DNA from: Gordonibacter urolithinfaciens
Lineage (GTDB): Bacteria > Actinomycetota > Coriobacteriia > Coriobacteriales > Eggerthellaceae
Reading direction: 5' to 3'
Length of the DNA: 64,000 nt
NCBI RefSeq assembly: GCF_900199375.1
Contig: NZ_LT900217.1
Location: forward strand, 124,001 to 188,000
Positions 52,680 to 61,736 of this stretch are shown here, piece by piece. The translations under genes were made by a program, and so were the position numbers. Below the pieces are notes generated by a model. It did no database searches. It saw only the letters and a list, made by a program, of their open reading frames with translations, and was not told the DNA's origin. Position 1 is the first letter of the stretch. Every line of letters starts with the position of its first letter.

Positions 52680-54056
52680 TCACCCGCCAAGCGTCACCTC
52701 GCGCTTGAGCACGAAGCGCAGCACAAGGTAGTAGGCCGTGCCCGCGGCCATCCACACCACGCCGAGCACCTTTGCCGGCACGTCGAGCCCCCACCATGTG
52801 TAGCCGATGACCGCCAGGCCCGCCAGCGGTACCAGCAGGTGCGCCACCCAGCGCCCGTCGCGCTTCTTGACGAAGAAGTACCAGATGACGGTAACATGAA
52901 GCAAAAGAAACGCCGTGAGCGCGCCGAAGTTCACGAAGAGCGAGATGGTGTCGGTGCCCAGCTGCCCGAACGTCAGCACGAGCACGAGCGTGAGCGCGCC
53001 CACGAAGAGCGTGGCCACGTAGGGGGTGTGGTACTTCGGATGGATGCGCGCGAGCGCGTGCGGCAGCCCGCCGTCGCGCCCCATGGCGAACAGGATGCGC
53101 GACACGGCCGTCTGCGCCGCGAGCGCCGTGAAGATGCCCCAGGCCAGCGCCGTGGCCACGGCGCACACCACGTAGAGCCACCGTCCTCCCACCACCTGCG
53201 CCACCAGGTAGAAAGCATTTCCCTTGTCGTGCGCGAACACGGCGCCATCGGGGCTGATGCACCCGGCGATGTACGTCTGCAGCACGAACAGCGCTCCCAC
53301 GATGGCCAGCGACGCCATCATGGCGCGGCCGGGGCCGCGGCGGCCGTCCTCGGCCTCCTCCGACAGCGTGGCGATGCCGTCGAAGCCCAAAAACGACAGC
53401 ACGCCCAACGACACGGCGCTGAACACGAGCGGCAGGCTGAACGTGGCGGGGTTGTAGAGGGGCTGAAGCGTGAAACCGTGCGAGGCGGGGTCGGACAGGA
53501 GCCAGCGCACGCCCAGCACCACGAACACGGCCAGCACCAGCACCTCCAACACGAGCGCGATGCGGTTCACGATGTCGGTGAGCGCGATGCCGCGGATGTT
53601 CACGAACGTGTTCGCCACCACGAACACGATGGAGAAGGCCCACGGGGGCACCTCCGGCACGATGCCCGACAGCGCCGTGGAGGCCACCACGTACATGAGC
53701 ACGGGGATGAGCAGATAGTCGAGAAGCAGCGTCCAACCCGACACGAACCCGATGCCCTTGCCCAGGCCGCGCGAGGTGTAGGCGTACACCGAGCCGGACA
53801 CCGGCCACTCGCGGATGAGCATGCCGTACGACAGCGCCGTGAACACCATGGCCAGCGTGCCCACCACGTAGACGAGCGCCGGCATGCCGCCCGACTCGGA
53901 GAACACGCCGCCGTAGATGCCGAACGGCGCGATGGGAACCATGAAGATGAGCCCGTACACGATCATGTCGGGCACGCTGAGCACCCGCGCGAGCTTCGGC
54001 TTGCCCGAGCCCCCTTTCGAAGGGGTGCTGCTCGGCGCGGAAGGGGCGTTCGCCAT
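52680..54056 (-). CDS. APC-family amino acid permease
   Basis: This is a 458-residue inner-membrane transporter with twelve segments. The family features are MIVYGLIFMVPIAPFGIYG at the first helix, VSGSVYAYTSRGLGKGIGFVSGW, and FLGFDGIATLSEEAEDGRRGPGRA near residue 240. The start at 54056 is chosen because AAGGAGCC precedes it. Substrate not predictable. It is monocistronic. Confidence 0.88.
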   Translation of the reverse strand: MANAPSAPSSTPSKGGSGKPKLARVLSVPDMIVYGLIFMVPIAPFGIYGGVFSESGGMPALVYVVGTLAMVFTALSYGMLIREWPVSGSVYAYTSRGLGKGIGFVSGWTLLLDYLLIPVLMYVVASTALSGIVPEVPPWAFSIVFVVANTFVNIRGIALTDIVNRIALVLEVLVLAVFVVLGVRWLLSDPASHGFTLQPLYNPATFSLPLVFSAVSLGVLSFLGFDGIATLSEEAEDGRRGPGRAMMASLAIVGALFVLQTYIAGCISPDGAVFAHDKGNAFYLVAQVVGGRWLYVVCAVATALAWGIFTALAAQTAVSRILFAMGRDGGLPHALARIHPKYHTPYVATLFVGALTLVLVLTFGQLGTDTISLFVNFGALTAFLLLHVTVIWYFFVKKRDGRWVAHLLVPLAGLAVIGYTWWGLDVPAKVLGVVWMAAGTAYYLVLRFVLKREVTLGG

Positions 54057-54229
54057 GGGCCGGCTCCTTTCGGCAGGTCGGAAACGGCGCGCGCACCGCG
54101 CGCCCGCCGGCCCCATCGGCCGGCCGTCCGTCCCACTCTAGCGTTCCCCGCGTGCCCGCCCCGGCGCAACCGCACGCCGTCATCGACCCGTGGCGGGAGC
54201 GTTGACGGGGCTCGCGGCCAGCGAGCGCC

Positions 54230-55621
54230 CTAGGTGCGCGGCAGGAAGCCCGTGGCCACGGCCACGACGACGAATCCGATCGCGAGAAGGGCAAGGCAGG
54301 CGGCGACCTGCGTCTTGAGCGGGACGCGACCCAACGCAGGCACGAGGCGAACGAGCGGCCGGCGGTCGCTCGCCAGGAAGAAGCCGGGCAGGAACATGAG
54401 AACGGCGATGCCGTAGTAGGCCGCAACCCGCGCGGCGAGGGGACCGCCATAGCCCGTGTCGCCCGGCTGCGGCGAGAACGCCAGGTCGGTGGCCACGCAG
54501 AGGAAGAGCACGGAGAGCAGGGCCAGCGCCACGTCCCACGCGACGCCCGCCCAGCGCGGCACGCGTCCCCAGAACGCCCCGCCCCCGTGCGCAGCGGCGC
54601 GCGAGACGGCAGGAAGCGGAGCAGGCCGTATCGGAAGGGCCTTCGAAGACGCCAAAGGCGCAGCTCCCGCGGGCTCGGGCACCACCGCCGTCTGCCTTCC
54701 CGCCGCGGGGCCCGCCGACGCAGCCTGCGCCTGCGCTGCCGCCGCGCCCTTCGCCTCCCCTGCGGCCACCGCCGACCGCCCCGGCGCCATCCCTGCCGCC
54801 CTGCTGCCGCCGGGAGGGAGCACACGGCGCGCGGCTTCCCCGAACGCTTCCTCGAGCTCGCGCACGCTCGCGTAGCGGTCCCGAGGATCGAACGACGCCG
54901 CACGTTCCACCACCGCCCGAAACGGCTCGGGGATGCCCTCGTCGCGGTAGCCCGCTCGACGCGCCTTGGCGTCCGGAGTCCTCTCCGTCAGGCAGAAGTA
55001 CAGCAGCATGCCCAGCGCGTAGACGTCGGTGCGCGCGTCGCTCTGCCCGTAGCCGAACTGCTCGGGCGGCGCGTAGGCCCTCGTGCCGAAGTGGTGCGTG
55101 TCCTGCTCTGCCGCCTCGTCGAAGGAGCGGGCGATGCCGAAGTCGATGAGGGTGAGGTTGTCGCGCGTCAACATGACGTTGGAGGGCTTGAGGTCGCGAT
55201 GGATAAGAGGCGGGTCAAACGCCTCGTGCAGCTCGCGCACGGCCCCGCAAAGCTTCGGGAACACGTCGCATGCGAGGGCGACGGACGGATCGCAGCGGTA
55301 CACGACGTCGGCGAGCGTCTCGCCCCGAACGAACTCCATGACCACGACGCGCCGGGAGCCCACCGCATGGCAGTCGAGCACCAGGGGCAGGTGGAGGAAC
55401 CGCCGGCCCGAGCGCTGGGCGCGCCAGAGCCTCTCGTAAGCCGCGCCGAGGCCCGCGTCGCCGTCAAGGTACTTGCGCACGTACGGCCCCTGCTCCGAGC
55501 CGTTCGCCCCCACGAAGTACACGAGCTGCGTGGTCTCGAACGCGCTCTCCTTCATGACGGCGTCCACGCGGTAGCAGCCGTCGCGCGCCAGTGCATCGAG
55601 ATGTTCCGAAAGCTCGTCCAT
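54230..55621 (-). CDS. Ser/Thr protein kinase with C-terminal membrane domain
   Basis: The 463-residue protein has a kinase domain over the first 270 residues: VRKYL (likely ATP Lys), catalytic HRDLKPSNVML, DFGIARSF and GTRAYAPPEQFGYG. The glycine-rich loop is degenerate. After an Ala/Pro linker, three membrane helices close the protein, so the kinase faces the cytosol. It is downstream of a small HTH protein gene with a 74-base gap; the pair is probably one unit. Confidence 0.88.
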   Translation of the reverse strand: MDELSEHLDALARDGCYRVDAVMKESAFETTQLVYFVGANGSEQGPYVRKYLDGDAGLGAAYERLWRAQRSGRRFLHLPLVLDCHAVGSRRVVVMEFVRGETLADVVYRCDPSVALACDVFPKLCGAVRELHEAFDPPLIHRDLKPSNVMLTRDNLTLIDFGIARSFDEAAEQDTHHFGTRAYAPPEQFGYGQSDARTDVYALGMLLYFCLTERTPDAKARRAGYRDEGIPEPFRAVVERAASFDPRDRYASVRELEEAFGEAARRVLPPGGSRAAGMAPGRSAVAAGEAKGAAAAQAQAASAGPAAGRQTAVVPEPAGAAPLASSKALPIRPAPLPAVSRAAAHGGGAFWGRVPRWAGVAWDVALALLSVLFLCVATDLAFSPQPGDTGYGGPLAARVAAYYGIAVLMFLPGFFLASDRRPLVRLVPALGRVPLKTQVAACLALLAIGFVVVAVATGFLPRT

Positions 55622-55695
55622 GACAGGTACATGGTAGCAGAAGGAGCCGGGGGCGCACCGGACGCCGGAGCGGTTCGCGCAGGCTCCTCGCAGCC

Positions 55696-56154
55696 TCAGC
55701 AGATCGTGTCCTCGCCGAAGCGGTAGAGCTCCTCGTCGGTCTTCTGCAGGCTGTAGCCGTGGTCGAGGCAGAAGATGATGATGGCGTCGCGGCGATCCTT
55801 GCAGTACAGCCCGCTTGCGCCAGCTGCCTGGAGGAGCCGGTCGGCCTCCTTGAGCGTGAGGCCCAGGGCGAAGGCCAGCTGCAGCACCTTGTTGCGCGAG
55901 GCGCCGCGCTGCCCCATGAATATCTGGTAGCCGAACGTGTCGTTGAGGCCCGCCCGGCGCACGACCTCGGCCCGCTCGAGGCCTTTCTCGTCGAGCAGCT
56001 GCTGCAGGTAGTCCGGCAGGCTGCGCCGGCCGATGCGGTGCCGCTCGGCAAATGCACGCGGATCCGGCGCATCCAGCAGCTCCTGCAGCAGCTCGTCGGT
56101 CAAGGGCTCTTTCACGCGGCGCTTCCTTCTTCTACGTTTCGTGTCCGGTCTCAT
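55696..56154 (-). CDS. small HTH (XRE-like) protein paired with the kinase
   Basis: The 152-residue protein has a basic N-terminus (RRRRKRR) and a central helix-turn-helix-like region (LDEKGLERAEVVRRAGLND, GQRGASRNKVLQLAFALGLTLKEADRLL). It ends with a conserved-looking RRDAIIIFCLDHGYSLQKTDEELYRFGE. Such proteins are often encoded with a Ser/Thr kinase, suggesting it is a regulator or substrate of that kinase (inference). The start at 56154 is at MRPDTKRR. Confidence 0.75.
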   Translation of the reverse strand: MRPDTKRRRRKRRVKEPLTDELLQELLDAPDPRAFAERHRIGRRSLPDYLQQLLDEKGLERAEVVRRAGLNDTFGYQIFMGQRGASRNKVLQLAFALGLTLKEADRLLQAAGASGLYCKDRRDAIIIFCLDHGYSLQKTDEELYRFGEDTIC

Positions 56155-56228
56155 GGTATCAGACGGCCGCCGGAACCGGCCATGGCGTCGCGAGGGCGCC
56201 CGCCCCGGTTCCGGCGGCCGGCACGGCC

Positions 56229-56723
56229 TTACGCCACGTCGAACGTCTTCTCGGCGAGGACGGTGTCGTCCAGGCTGATGAGCTCGGTGCACTCCACGCT
56301 CACCTGCGACTGGTCGTCAAGCAGGTAGGCCTGCTGGACGGTGGTGGTGGCGCCGGGCTTGATCTCGTTCATGGAGCTCTGGGAGTCGATGTCGCTCACG
56401 ATCGCCGTGTCGAGCTGTACGCCGTTCTGAAACGCCTTGGCCGACACGGCCGTGAAGAACGGCACGGCCTTCTCTGCGTTGTTGGTGAACGTGTACGTCA
56501 CCACGATGGCCGCCTTGCCCGCATAGTCCTGCCCCACCGTGCACTCGTCGATAGTCACGGCGTACTTCGACTCCTTCTGCTCGGGCTCCTTCTGCGCGGC
56601 CTGAGGGGCGTCGTCCGCCTTCTCGCCGCTCGGTGCCTCCGAGCCGCCCGACGAGCAGCCGAACAGCCCGACGCAGGCGGTTAGAGCGCAGGCCGCCGCC
56701 AAAGTACCGATGTTCTTCCTCAT
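56229..56723 (-). CDS. lipoprotein with DUF5067-like domain
   Basis: The 164-residue protein has a lipobox LFGC at residues 20-23 after a hydrophobic signal (MRKNIGTLAAACALTACVG). A Ser/Gly/Glu/Lys-rich linker and an Ig-like beta domain (YAVTIDECTVGQDYAGKAAIVVTYTFTNN) follow. It would be anchored to the outer face of the membrane. Function unknown. The start at 56723 has AGGAGGGACC. Confidence 0.8.
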   Translation of the reverse strand: MRKNIGTLAAACALTACVGLFGCSSGGSEAPSGEKADDAPQAAQKEPEQKESKYAVTIDECTVGQDYAGKAAIVVTYTFTNNAEKAVPFFTAVSAKAFQNGVQLDTAIVSDIDSQSSMNEIKPGATTTVQQAYLLDDQSQVSVECTELISLDDTVLAEKTFDVA

Positions 56724-56916
56724 GGTCCCTCCTTGCTCCGGTTTACCCATCGGAACAAGGGTATCGAAACCGCCCAGCCAAAACATTAGCTGGCAGCTAA
56801 GTTCCCGCCAGCGGGGCAGGGGCGGAAAACCCCCGCTACCATGGGCTTTCCGCTCGGCGAGGAGATGGCCGGCATCCCGCCCTGCTCCGCTTCGAACCGG
56901 AAGAACGGGAGCCGCC

Positions 56917-57777
56917 CTAGAAGTCGATGGTGTCCGGGTCGAGGCCGCTTTGGCCGAGGGGGTCCAGCTCGTCGATGCGCTGCAGGTCCTCATCGGTGAT
57001 ATTGAACCAGAACACGCGGGCGTTCTCGGAAATGCGCCCGGCGTCCGTGGACTTCGGCAGCGGGATGGCGCGGCGCTGCAGGCACCAGCGGATGCACAGC
57101 TGCGCCACCGTGCAGCCGTAGCTGGCCGCGATGTCGATGAGCAGCTGGTTCTCCAGCACGCGCCCTGCGCCGAGCGGCGACCAGGCCTCCACCACGATGT
57201 CGTTGCGGTTGCAGAAATCGCGCGTGGCCTCTTGGTTGCAGCCCGGGTGCAGCTCTATCTGGTTCACCATGGGCAGGATCTCGGCGGCGTTCATGAGCGG
57301 CTCCAGGTGGTGGGGCTTGAAGTTGCTCGTGCCGATGGCGCGCACCTGGCCGTCCAGGTAGAGCGTCTCGAGCGCCCGCCACGTCTCCTGGTTCGTGCGC
57401 TGCCAGTCGTCCTCGGCGCCCTGCGCCGCCGGCCAGTGGATGAGGTAGAGGTCCACGTAGTCCAGGTGGAGCTTCTTGCGGGATTCCTCGAACGCCTTGA
57501 GCGTGGGCTCGTAGCCACGGTCGGTGTTCCATACCTTCGTGGTCACGAACAGTTCCTCGCGCGTGAGGCCGGACGTGGCCAGAGCCTTGCCCACCGTGGC
57601 CTCGTTGTCGTAGGCCGCCGCCGTGTCGATGTGTCGGTAGCCGTCGGCGAGCGCCTGGTGGACGGCATCGATGCCCACCTCGCCGTCCGGCATCTTCCAC
57701 GTGCCGAACCCGATGCACGGCACGCCGTAGCCGTTGCGCAGGGTGATCTTGTCTTGCGGGCTTTGCAGGTCTGCCAT
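56917..57777 (-). CDS. aldo/keto reductase
   Basis: This is an NADP-dependent carbonyl reductase of 286 residues. The catalytic tetrad is visible: Asp and Tyr in DTAAAYDNE, Lys in FVTTKVWNTD, His in YLIHWPAAQ. NADP-binding KSTDAGRISENARVF is near the C-terminus. Close relatives are 2,5-diketo-gluconate reductase-like enzymes of broad specificity. It is monocistronic. Confidence 0.93.
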   Translation of the reverse strand: MADLQSPQDKITLRNGYGVPCIGFGTWKMPDGEVGIDAVHQALADGYRHIDTAAAYDNEATVGKALATSGLTREELFVTTKVWNTDRGYEPTLKAFEESRKKLHLDYVDLYLIHWPAAQGAEDDWQRTNQETWRALETLYLDGQVRAIGTSNFKPHHLEPLMNAAEILPMVNQIELHPGCNQEATRDFCNRNDIVVEAWSPLGAGRVLENQLLIDIAASYGCTVAQLCIRWCLQRRAIPLPKSTDAGRISENARVFWFNITDEDLQRIDELDPLGQSGLDPDTIDF

Positions 57778-57996
57778 GAGTGCCTCCTAGTTCGCAGGCG
57801 CGCCGCCCCGAGCGCGCGGCCCCGCGGTGCGCCTTCGCCTTCGCGTATGCGCCCACTCTACCGGCCATCGCGCCCGATGCGGGACGACGCGGGCGAACCG
57901 TCACCCGGTTGTAGGCCCGCGCGCACAAACCAGGCGGGGGCGCCGGCGCCGCCCCGCACCGGCATGCTCCGGGGTGCCGCACAGGAGCTCGCCATG

Positions 57997-59067
57997 TCAG
58001 CGCTTCGCGGACAGGCGCCTCACGGCCTTCGATATGTCCTTGTACCTGCGTTCCTTTTGGGCGAGGTAGCCGGCCTTGTCCTCGGCGAACGCGGCCTCGG
58101 CCTTCAGCTTGCGGTACGCCTGCCAGCGGCGCTCGGACAGCTCGCCGTCCGCGATGGCCTCGTAGACGGCGCACCCCGGCTCGGAGGTGTGGGTGCAGTT
58201 CGAGAACCGGCACGAGGCGAACAGGCGCTCCACGTCGGCGAACCCCTGCTCGAGGCCCTCGGCAACGTCCCCCAGCCCCAGCTCCCGCATGCCGGGCGTG
58301 TCCATCACGAGGCCGCCTCCCGGCAGCAGCACGAGCTGGCGGCGCGTGGTGGCATGGCGGCCGCGGCCGTCGGCGCGCACGTCGCGCGTTTCGAGGACGT
58401 CCTCTCCCAGCAAGCGGTTGACCAGCGTCGACTTGCCCACGCCCGACGAACCCAGAAGCGCGACGGTCCTGCCGGGCTGCAGGAAGGGGCGCACGGCCTC
58501 GCAGCCGCCCTCCTCCATCGACGACACGGCCAGCACGTCGACGCCGAAGGCCACCGACTCTACGGCGCGCAGCCGTCGCCCCAGGCTGTCGCACGCATCG
58601 GCCTTCGTCAGCACCACGACGGGCACCGCCCCGCCCTCCCACGCGAGCGCGAGGTAGCGCTCGAGCCGCCGCAGGTTGAAGTCCCCGACGAGCGACATGC
58701 ACAGAAACGCGGTGTCGATGTTCGCCGCCACCACCTGCTGCTCGAACGACGCGCCGGCCGCCTTGCGCACGAAGGCGCTCGTGCGCGGAAGCACCTGCGA
58801 GACGATGGCGCGCCCGCCCGCGTCGTCCGCGCGGTCCAAGAGGACGAAATCGCCAACCGCCGGGAAGTCGGCAGCCGAACGGGCGGCGTGGCGCAGCTTG
58901 CCCGCCGCTTCGGCGAAGAGCTCGCCCTGCTCGCCGACGACGCGGTACAGCTCGTGGGCCTGGGACAGGACGCGCCCCACGACGGGGTCCTCCAAGCCGG
59001 ACGCCTCGCGCGCCCGCTGCATGATCGCGTCGGTCACGCCGTAGGCGCGCACATCGACGGCCGCCAT
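57997..59067 (-). CDS. rsgA: small ribosomal subunit biogenesis GTPase
   Basis: This is a circularly permuted GTPase that checks 30S maturation, 356 residues. G4 (VLTKADAC) precedes G1 (GSSGVGKSTLVNRLLG), and G3 is DTPGMRELG. The C-terminal zinc site CRFSNCTHTSEPGC is complete. The start overlaps the stop of the RNHCP gene by one base (TGATG). The protein is longer at the N-terminus than the plain OB-fold form but normal for the YloQ/RsgA group. Confidence 0.93.
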   Translation of the reverse strand: MAAVDVRAYGVTDAIMQRAREASGLEDPVVGRVLSQAHELYRVVGEQGELFAEAAGKLRHAARSAADFPAVGDFVLLDRADDAGGRAIVSQVLPRTSAFVRKAAGASFEQQVVAANIDTAFLCMSLVGDFNLRRLERYLALAWEGGAVPVVVLTKADACDSLGRRLRAVESVAFGVDVLAVSSMEEGGCEAVRPFLQPGRTVALLGSSGVGKSTLVNRLLGEDVLETRDVRADGRGRHATTRRQLVLLPGGGLVMDTPGMRELGLGDVAEGLEQGFADVERLFASCRFSNCTHTSEPGCAVYEAIADGELSERRWQAYRKLKAEAAFAEDKAGYLAQKERRYKDISKAVRRLSAKR

Positions 59068-59483
59068 CACGCCTCGCCTCCCTCGCGCGCCTGCGCGCCG
59101 GGCGCGTCCGCCCGCAGGCCCTCGAGGGGAAACGGCGGCTCTGCCAGCGGCTTCACGGCGATGGACATGAGCTTGACGGGGTTGTCGTCTGCGGCGATGC
59201 GGTTCGAGCTCAGGTGACCGCAGCGCTTGCAGCGGTGCACGATGGCCCATTCCCCGCCTTTGCGCACCCACACGCTGATGGGCTCCATGATGCTTTCGCA
59301 CACGGACGCCCGGTCGCCGGGCCGCTCGTCGACGTGCAGGCTGTGCAGGCATTGAGGACAGTGGTTGCGATGGCGGCTCCCCGCCTCGTCGGGCGTGACG
59401 AGCTGGCCGCACTGTTTGCAGATGAAGCTGTCCATGCAGGCGTGCGCCTGGTAGAAGGCGGTGCCTCTCTTGATTTTTTCCAC
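59067..59483 (-). CDS. RNHCP-domain zinc protein
   Basis: The 138-residue protein has the RNHCP domain: FICKQCGQLV, RHRNHCPQCLHSLHVDERPGDRAS, CKRCGHLSSNRIAADDN. These give three CxxC pairs for zinc or nucleic acid binding. In many actinobacteria and firmicutes it is encoded beside rsgA, as here, so a ribosome-related role is plausible. The GTG start at 59483 has GGGAGAACC upstream. Confidence 0.88.
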   Translation of the reverse strand: MEKIKRGTAFYQAHACMDSFICKQCGQLVTPDEAGSRHRNHCPQCLHSLHVDERPGDRASVCESIMEPISVWVRKGGEWAIVHRCKRCGHLSSNRIAADDNPVKLMSIAVKPLAEPPFPLEGLRADAPGAQAREGGEA

Positions 59484-59697
59484 GGTGGTTCTCCCAAAAC
59501 GTTGGTGGTCGTTGCCCTGTTTGGGAGGTTCCAGCGGAGACTAGCGCTCGCAAACCTCCCGGCTTGCGACAATCTCCACGCTACATCCTTGTGACAAAAG
59601 TCATGCTCCTCAAGTAGTGTTGACGCCGTCGTTTATACCACAGGAGGGCGAAGGGCCGCAAGGGGGCCGCCGCGCGCGTCGAACGGCCGGCGCGCCC

Positions 59698-60474
59698 TCA
59701 GCCCCCGTAGCGCTTCAACATGCGCAGCCACGTGGCCATGACGAGGCGCTGCGGCACGAGCTTCGCGGCCACGTGCAGGTACTTCGCGTACAGGGGATGC
59801 ACCGACAGGGCGCGTCCCCGCCGCGCGTCGCGCAGGGCGAGGGCGGCCACCTTACCGGGCGGCACGAGGCCGGGGAACGCCACGCGGCGACCGTTCACCT
59901 CGTGCAGGAGCAGGTCGGTGTCCACCCAGCTCGGGCACACGGCGCACACCGTCACGCCGGTGCCCGCCAGCTCGGCGCCGAGCGCGCGCGAGTAGCTGAG
60001 CTCGAACGCCTTCGTAGCCGCGTACAGGCCGAGGAAGGGCGTGGGCTGGAAGGCCGAAGCGGAGGACACGTTCAGGATGCGGCTCCCCCGCCCCATGAAC
60101 GGCAGGCAGATGCGGCAGAGCGCGGCGACGGCCGTGCAGTTGAGGGCAACCGTGCGCTCGATCTCGTCGACGGGGAACTCGGCCCATGCGCCCATCTTGG
60201 CCGCGCCCGCGTTGTTTACCAGGTAGGCCACCGTGGGACGCTCCGGCTGCGCGAGCAGGGCGCGCTCCACGACGCGCAACCCCTCGGCGGTCGAGAGGTC
60301 GGCGGCGAGCGGCACCGCGCGACCGCCCAGATCGCCGCGCAGGCGCTCGAGCTTCTCGGGGGTGCGGGACACCGCCCAGAGCTCGTCGATGCCCTCGTCC
60401 TCGAGCAGCCGCTCCGCGAAGGCGCGGCCGATACCGCCGGTCGCGCCCGTGACGACGGCGATGCGCGCGCCCAT
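59698..60474 (-). CDS. short-chain dehydrogenase/reductase
   Basis: The 258-residue NAD(P) oxidoreductase has TGATGGIGRAF, NNAGAAKMG, the catalytic Ser in LNVSSASAF, and YAATK. The C-terminal part is longer and basic. It follows the TetR gene by one base and is probably controlled by it. Substrate unknown. Confidence 0.92.
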   Translation of the reverse strand: MGARIAVVTGATGGIGRAFAERLLEDEGIDELWAVSRTPEKLERLRGDLGGRAVPLAADLSTAEGLRVVERALLAQPERPTVAYLVNNAGAAKMGAWAEFPVDEIERTVALNCTAVAALCRICLPFMGRGSRILNVSSASAFQPTPFLGLYAATKAFELSYSRALGAELAGTGVTVCAVCPSWVDTDLLLHEVNGRRVAFPGLVPPGKVAALALRDARRGRALSVHPLYAKYLHVAAKLVPQRLVMATWLRMLKRYGG

Positions 60475-60475
60475 G

Positions 60476-61081
60476 CTAGCGTCCTCCCTTGAGCAGCGTG
60501 CGATCCAGATCGGCCGCGTCGATCATGGCGTAGCCTGCCGTGAACAGCCGCTTCAGCGCGTAGAGGTACGCGACGCCCCAGTAGTAGTCGGCCAGTTTGA
60601 GGGGATCGCCCGCAACCACGCTGCCCTCGCGCTGGCCCTGCTCGACGATGCGCGCAGTGTGCGCGTAGAGCTCCGAGCGGTACGGGGCGGGCCGGCCGTC
60701 CGCATCGGGTTCCTCCTCCAGCATGAGCTGCGTGTTCAGCACCACCGAGGCCGCGAACAGCTCGTCGTCGGCCAGGCGCCCCAGGATGGAGGCGGAAAGG
60801 CGGCCGATCTTCGCCTTCGCCGTCAGCGGCAGCCGGGCGAGCAGCTTGAGCTCCCGCACGTCGTCGCCGTTCGCCGCGAGCTCGCGCAAGGCGGCGAACA
60901 GGTCCTCCTTCGAGTCGAAGTAGCGGTAGATCGTCCCCTGCGCGATGCCGATGCCGCGCGCGAGGTCCGCTATGCGGGTGCCCGCGAACCCGTTGCGCGC
61001 GAAGTAGCGCAGCGACTCGCGCAGTATCCGCGCCCGCATCTCGCCCCGCAACTCCGCGCACCGCTCCGGCGATTTCGGCAT
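60476..61081 (-). CDS. TetR-family repressor
   Basis: The 201-residue protein has an N-terminal HTH (LRYFARNGFAGTRIADLARGIGIAQGTIYRYFDSKEDLF) and an all-helical ligand domain. It heads a two-gene operon with the SDR gene. A dyad directly upstream is the likely autoregulatory operator. Confidence 0.9.
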   Translation of the reverse strand: MPKSPERCAELRGEMRARILRESLRYFARNGFAGTRIADLARGIGIAQGTIYRYFDSKEDLFAALRELAANGDDVRELKLLARLPLTAKAKIGRLSASILGRLADDELFAASVVLNTQLMLEEEPDADGRPAPYRSELYAHTARIVEQGQREGSVVAGDPLKLADYYWGVAYLYALKRLFTAGYAMIDAADLDRTLLKGGR

Positions 61082-61100
61082 CTGTCCCCCCTACCTTTAA

Positions 61101-61120
61101 ATGAATTATTTTTCATTCAT
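61101..61120. promoter_or_regulatory. operator candidate of the TetR-SDR operon
   Basis: ATGAAT-TATTTTTC-ATTCAT is a 6-bp dyad 20 bases upstream of the TetR gene start, in an AT-rich promoter region. It would block transcription when bound. Confidence 0.5.
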
Positions 61121-61432
61121 AAGATACGCCATAGCAGACGAAGAATCAAGGAAGTGGTCCCAAGCGAGAAGAAGAATGGCCCTTTCTCCAAGCGAGCCGT
61201 TTGAAGCCGCACGGGATTAGGCCAGGACGGCAGCACCCATAACCGATGCATACCCGAAAATGGCAGAGATCTTGAGGTATGCGACTTTCGATTTAGCATG
61301 TTCAACCCGAAACGACCAGATAGCAAGCATCGACCTAGTCTTTTACTTGCACACATCCACTTCCGACGATGACAGAGAAAATCTCACCTACCTCGGAATC
61401 TTTGCCAGATTGGAGGCCTTGCGATGCTGGAA

Positions 61433-61619
61433 CGTGGACGCCCTGCGCGCTCGACACAGGGGAAAGCCCGTCGCCTTCCAAGCCGAGCATCGCCCCCGCT
61501 GCGAAGGCGGCAAGCTGCGCCACGAGTACGACGGCGCCTCCTTCGACGTGGACGTCGAGACCATGCGCCGAACGGGAGGCTTCGACCGCTTTCCCCCGTT
61601 CGTTTCCGTCGAGCAGTAA
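61433..61619 (+). pseudogene. possible coding remnant upstream of the AraC-type gene
   Basis: From about 61433 to a stop at 61619 the plus strand shows strong third-position G+C and reads KPVAFQAEHRPRCEGGKLRH, then EYDGASFDVDVETMRR and GFDRFPPFVSVEQ. The preceding 170 bases in the same frame, back to an ATG at 61260, are AT-rich and do not look coding. It may be the end of a truncated gene. I do not recognise the family. Nothing else is seen in 61121-61736. Confidence 0.35.
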
Positions 61620-61736
61620 GGCGGCCCGCGCCGAGAGCCCGCGGGCAACGTTCGCAAGTCGGATCAAGCGCGCGTGCCCCGCGTGCCGTATAGTGCAGCT
61701 CAGCGCGCGCTGACCGGCAAGGAGAACGGACAAGAC

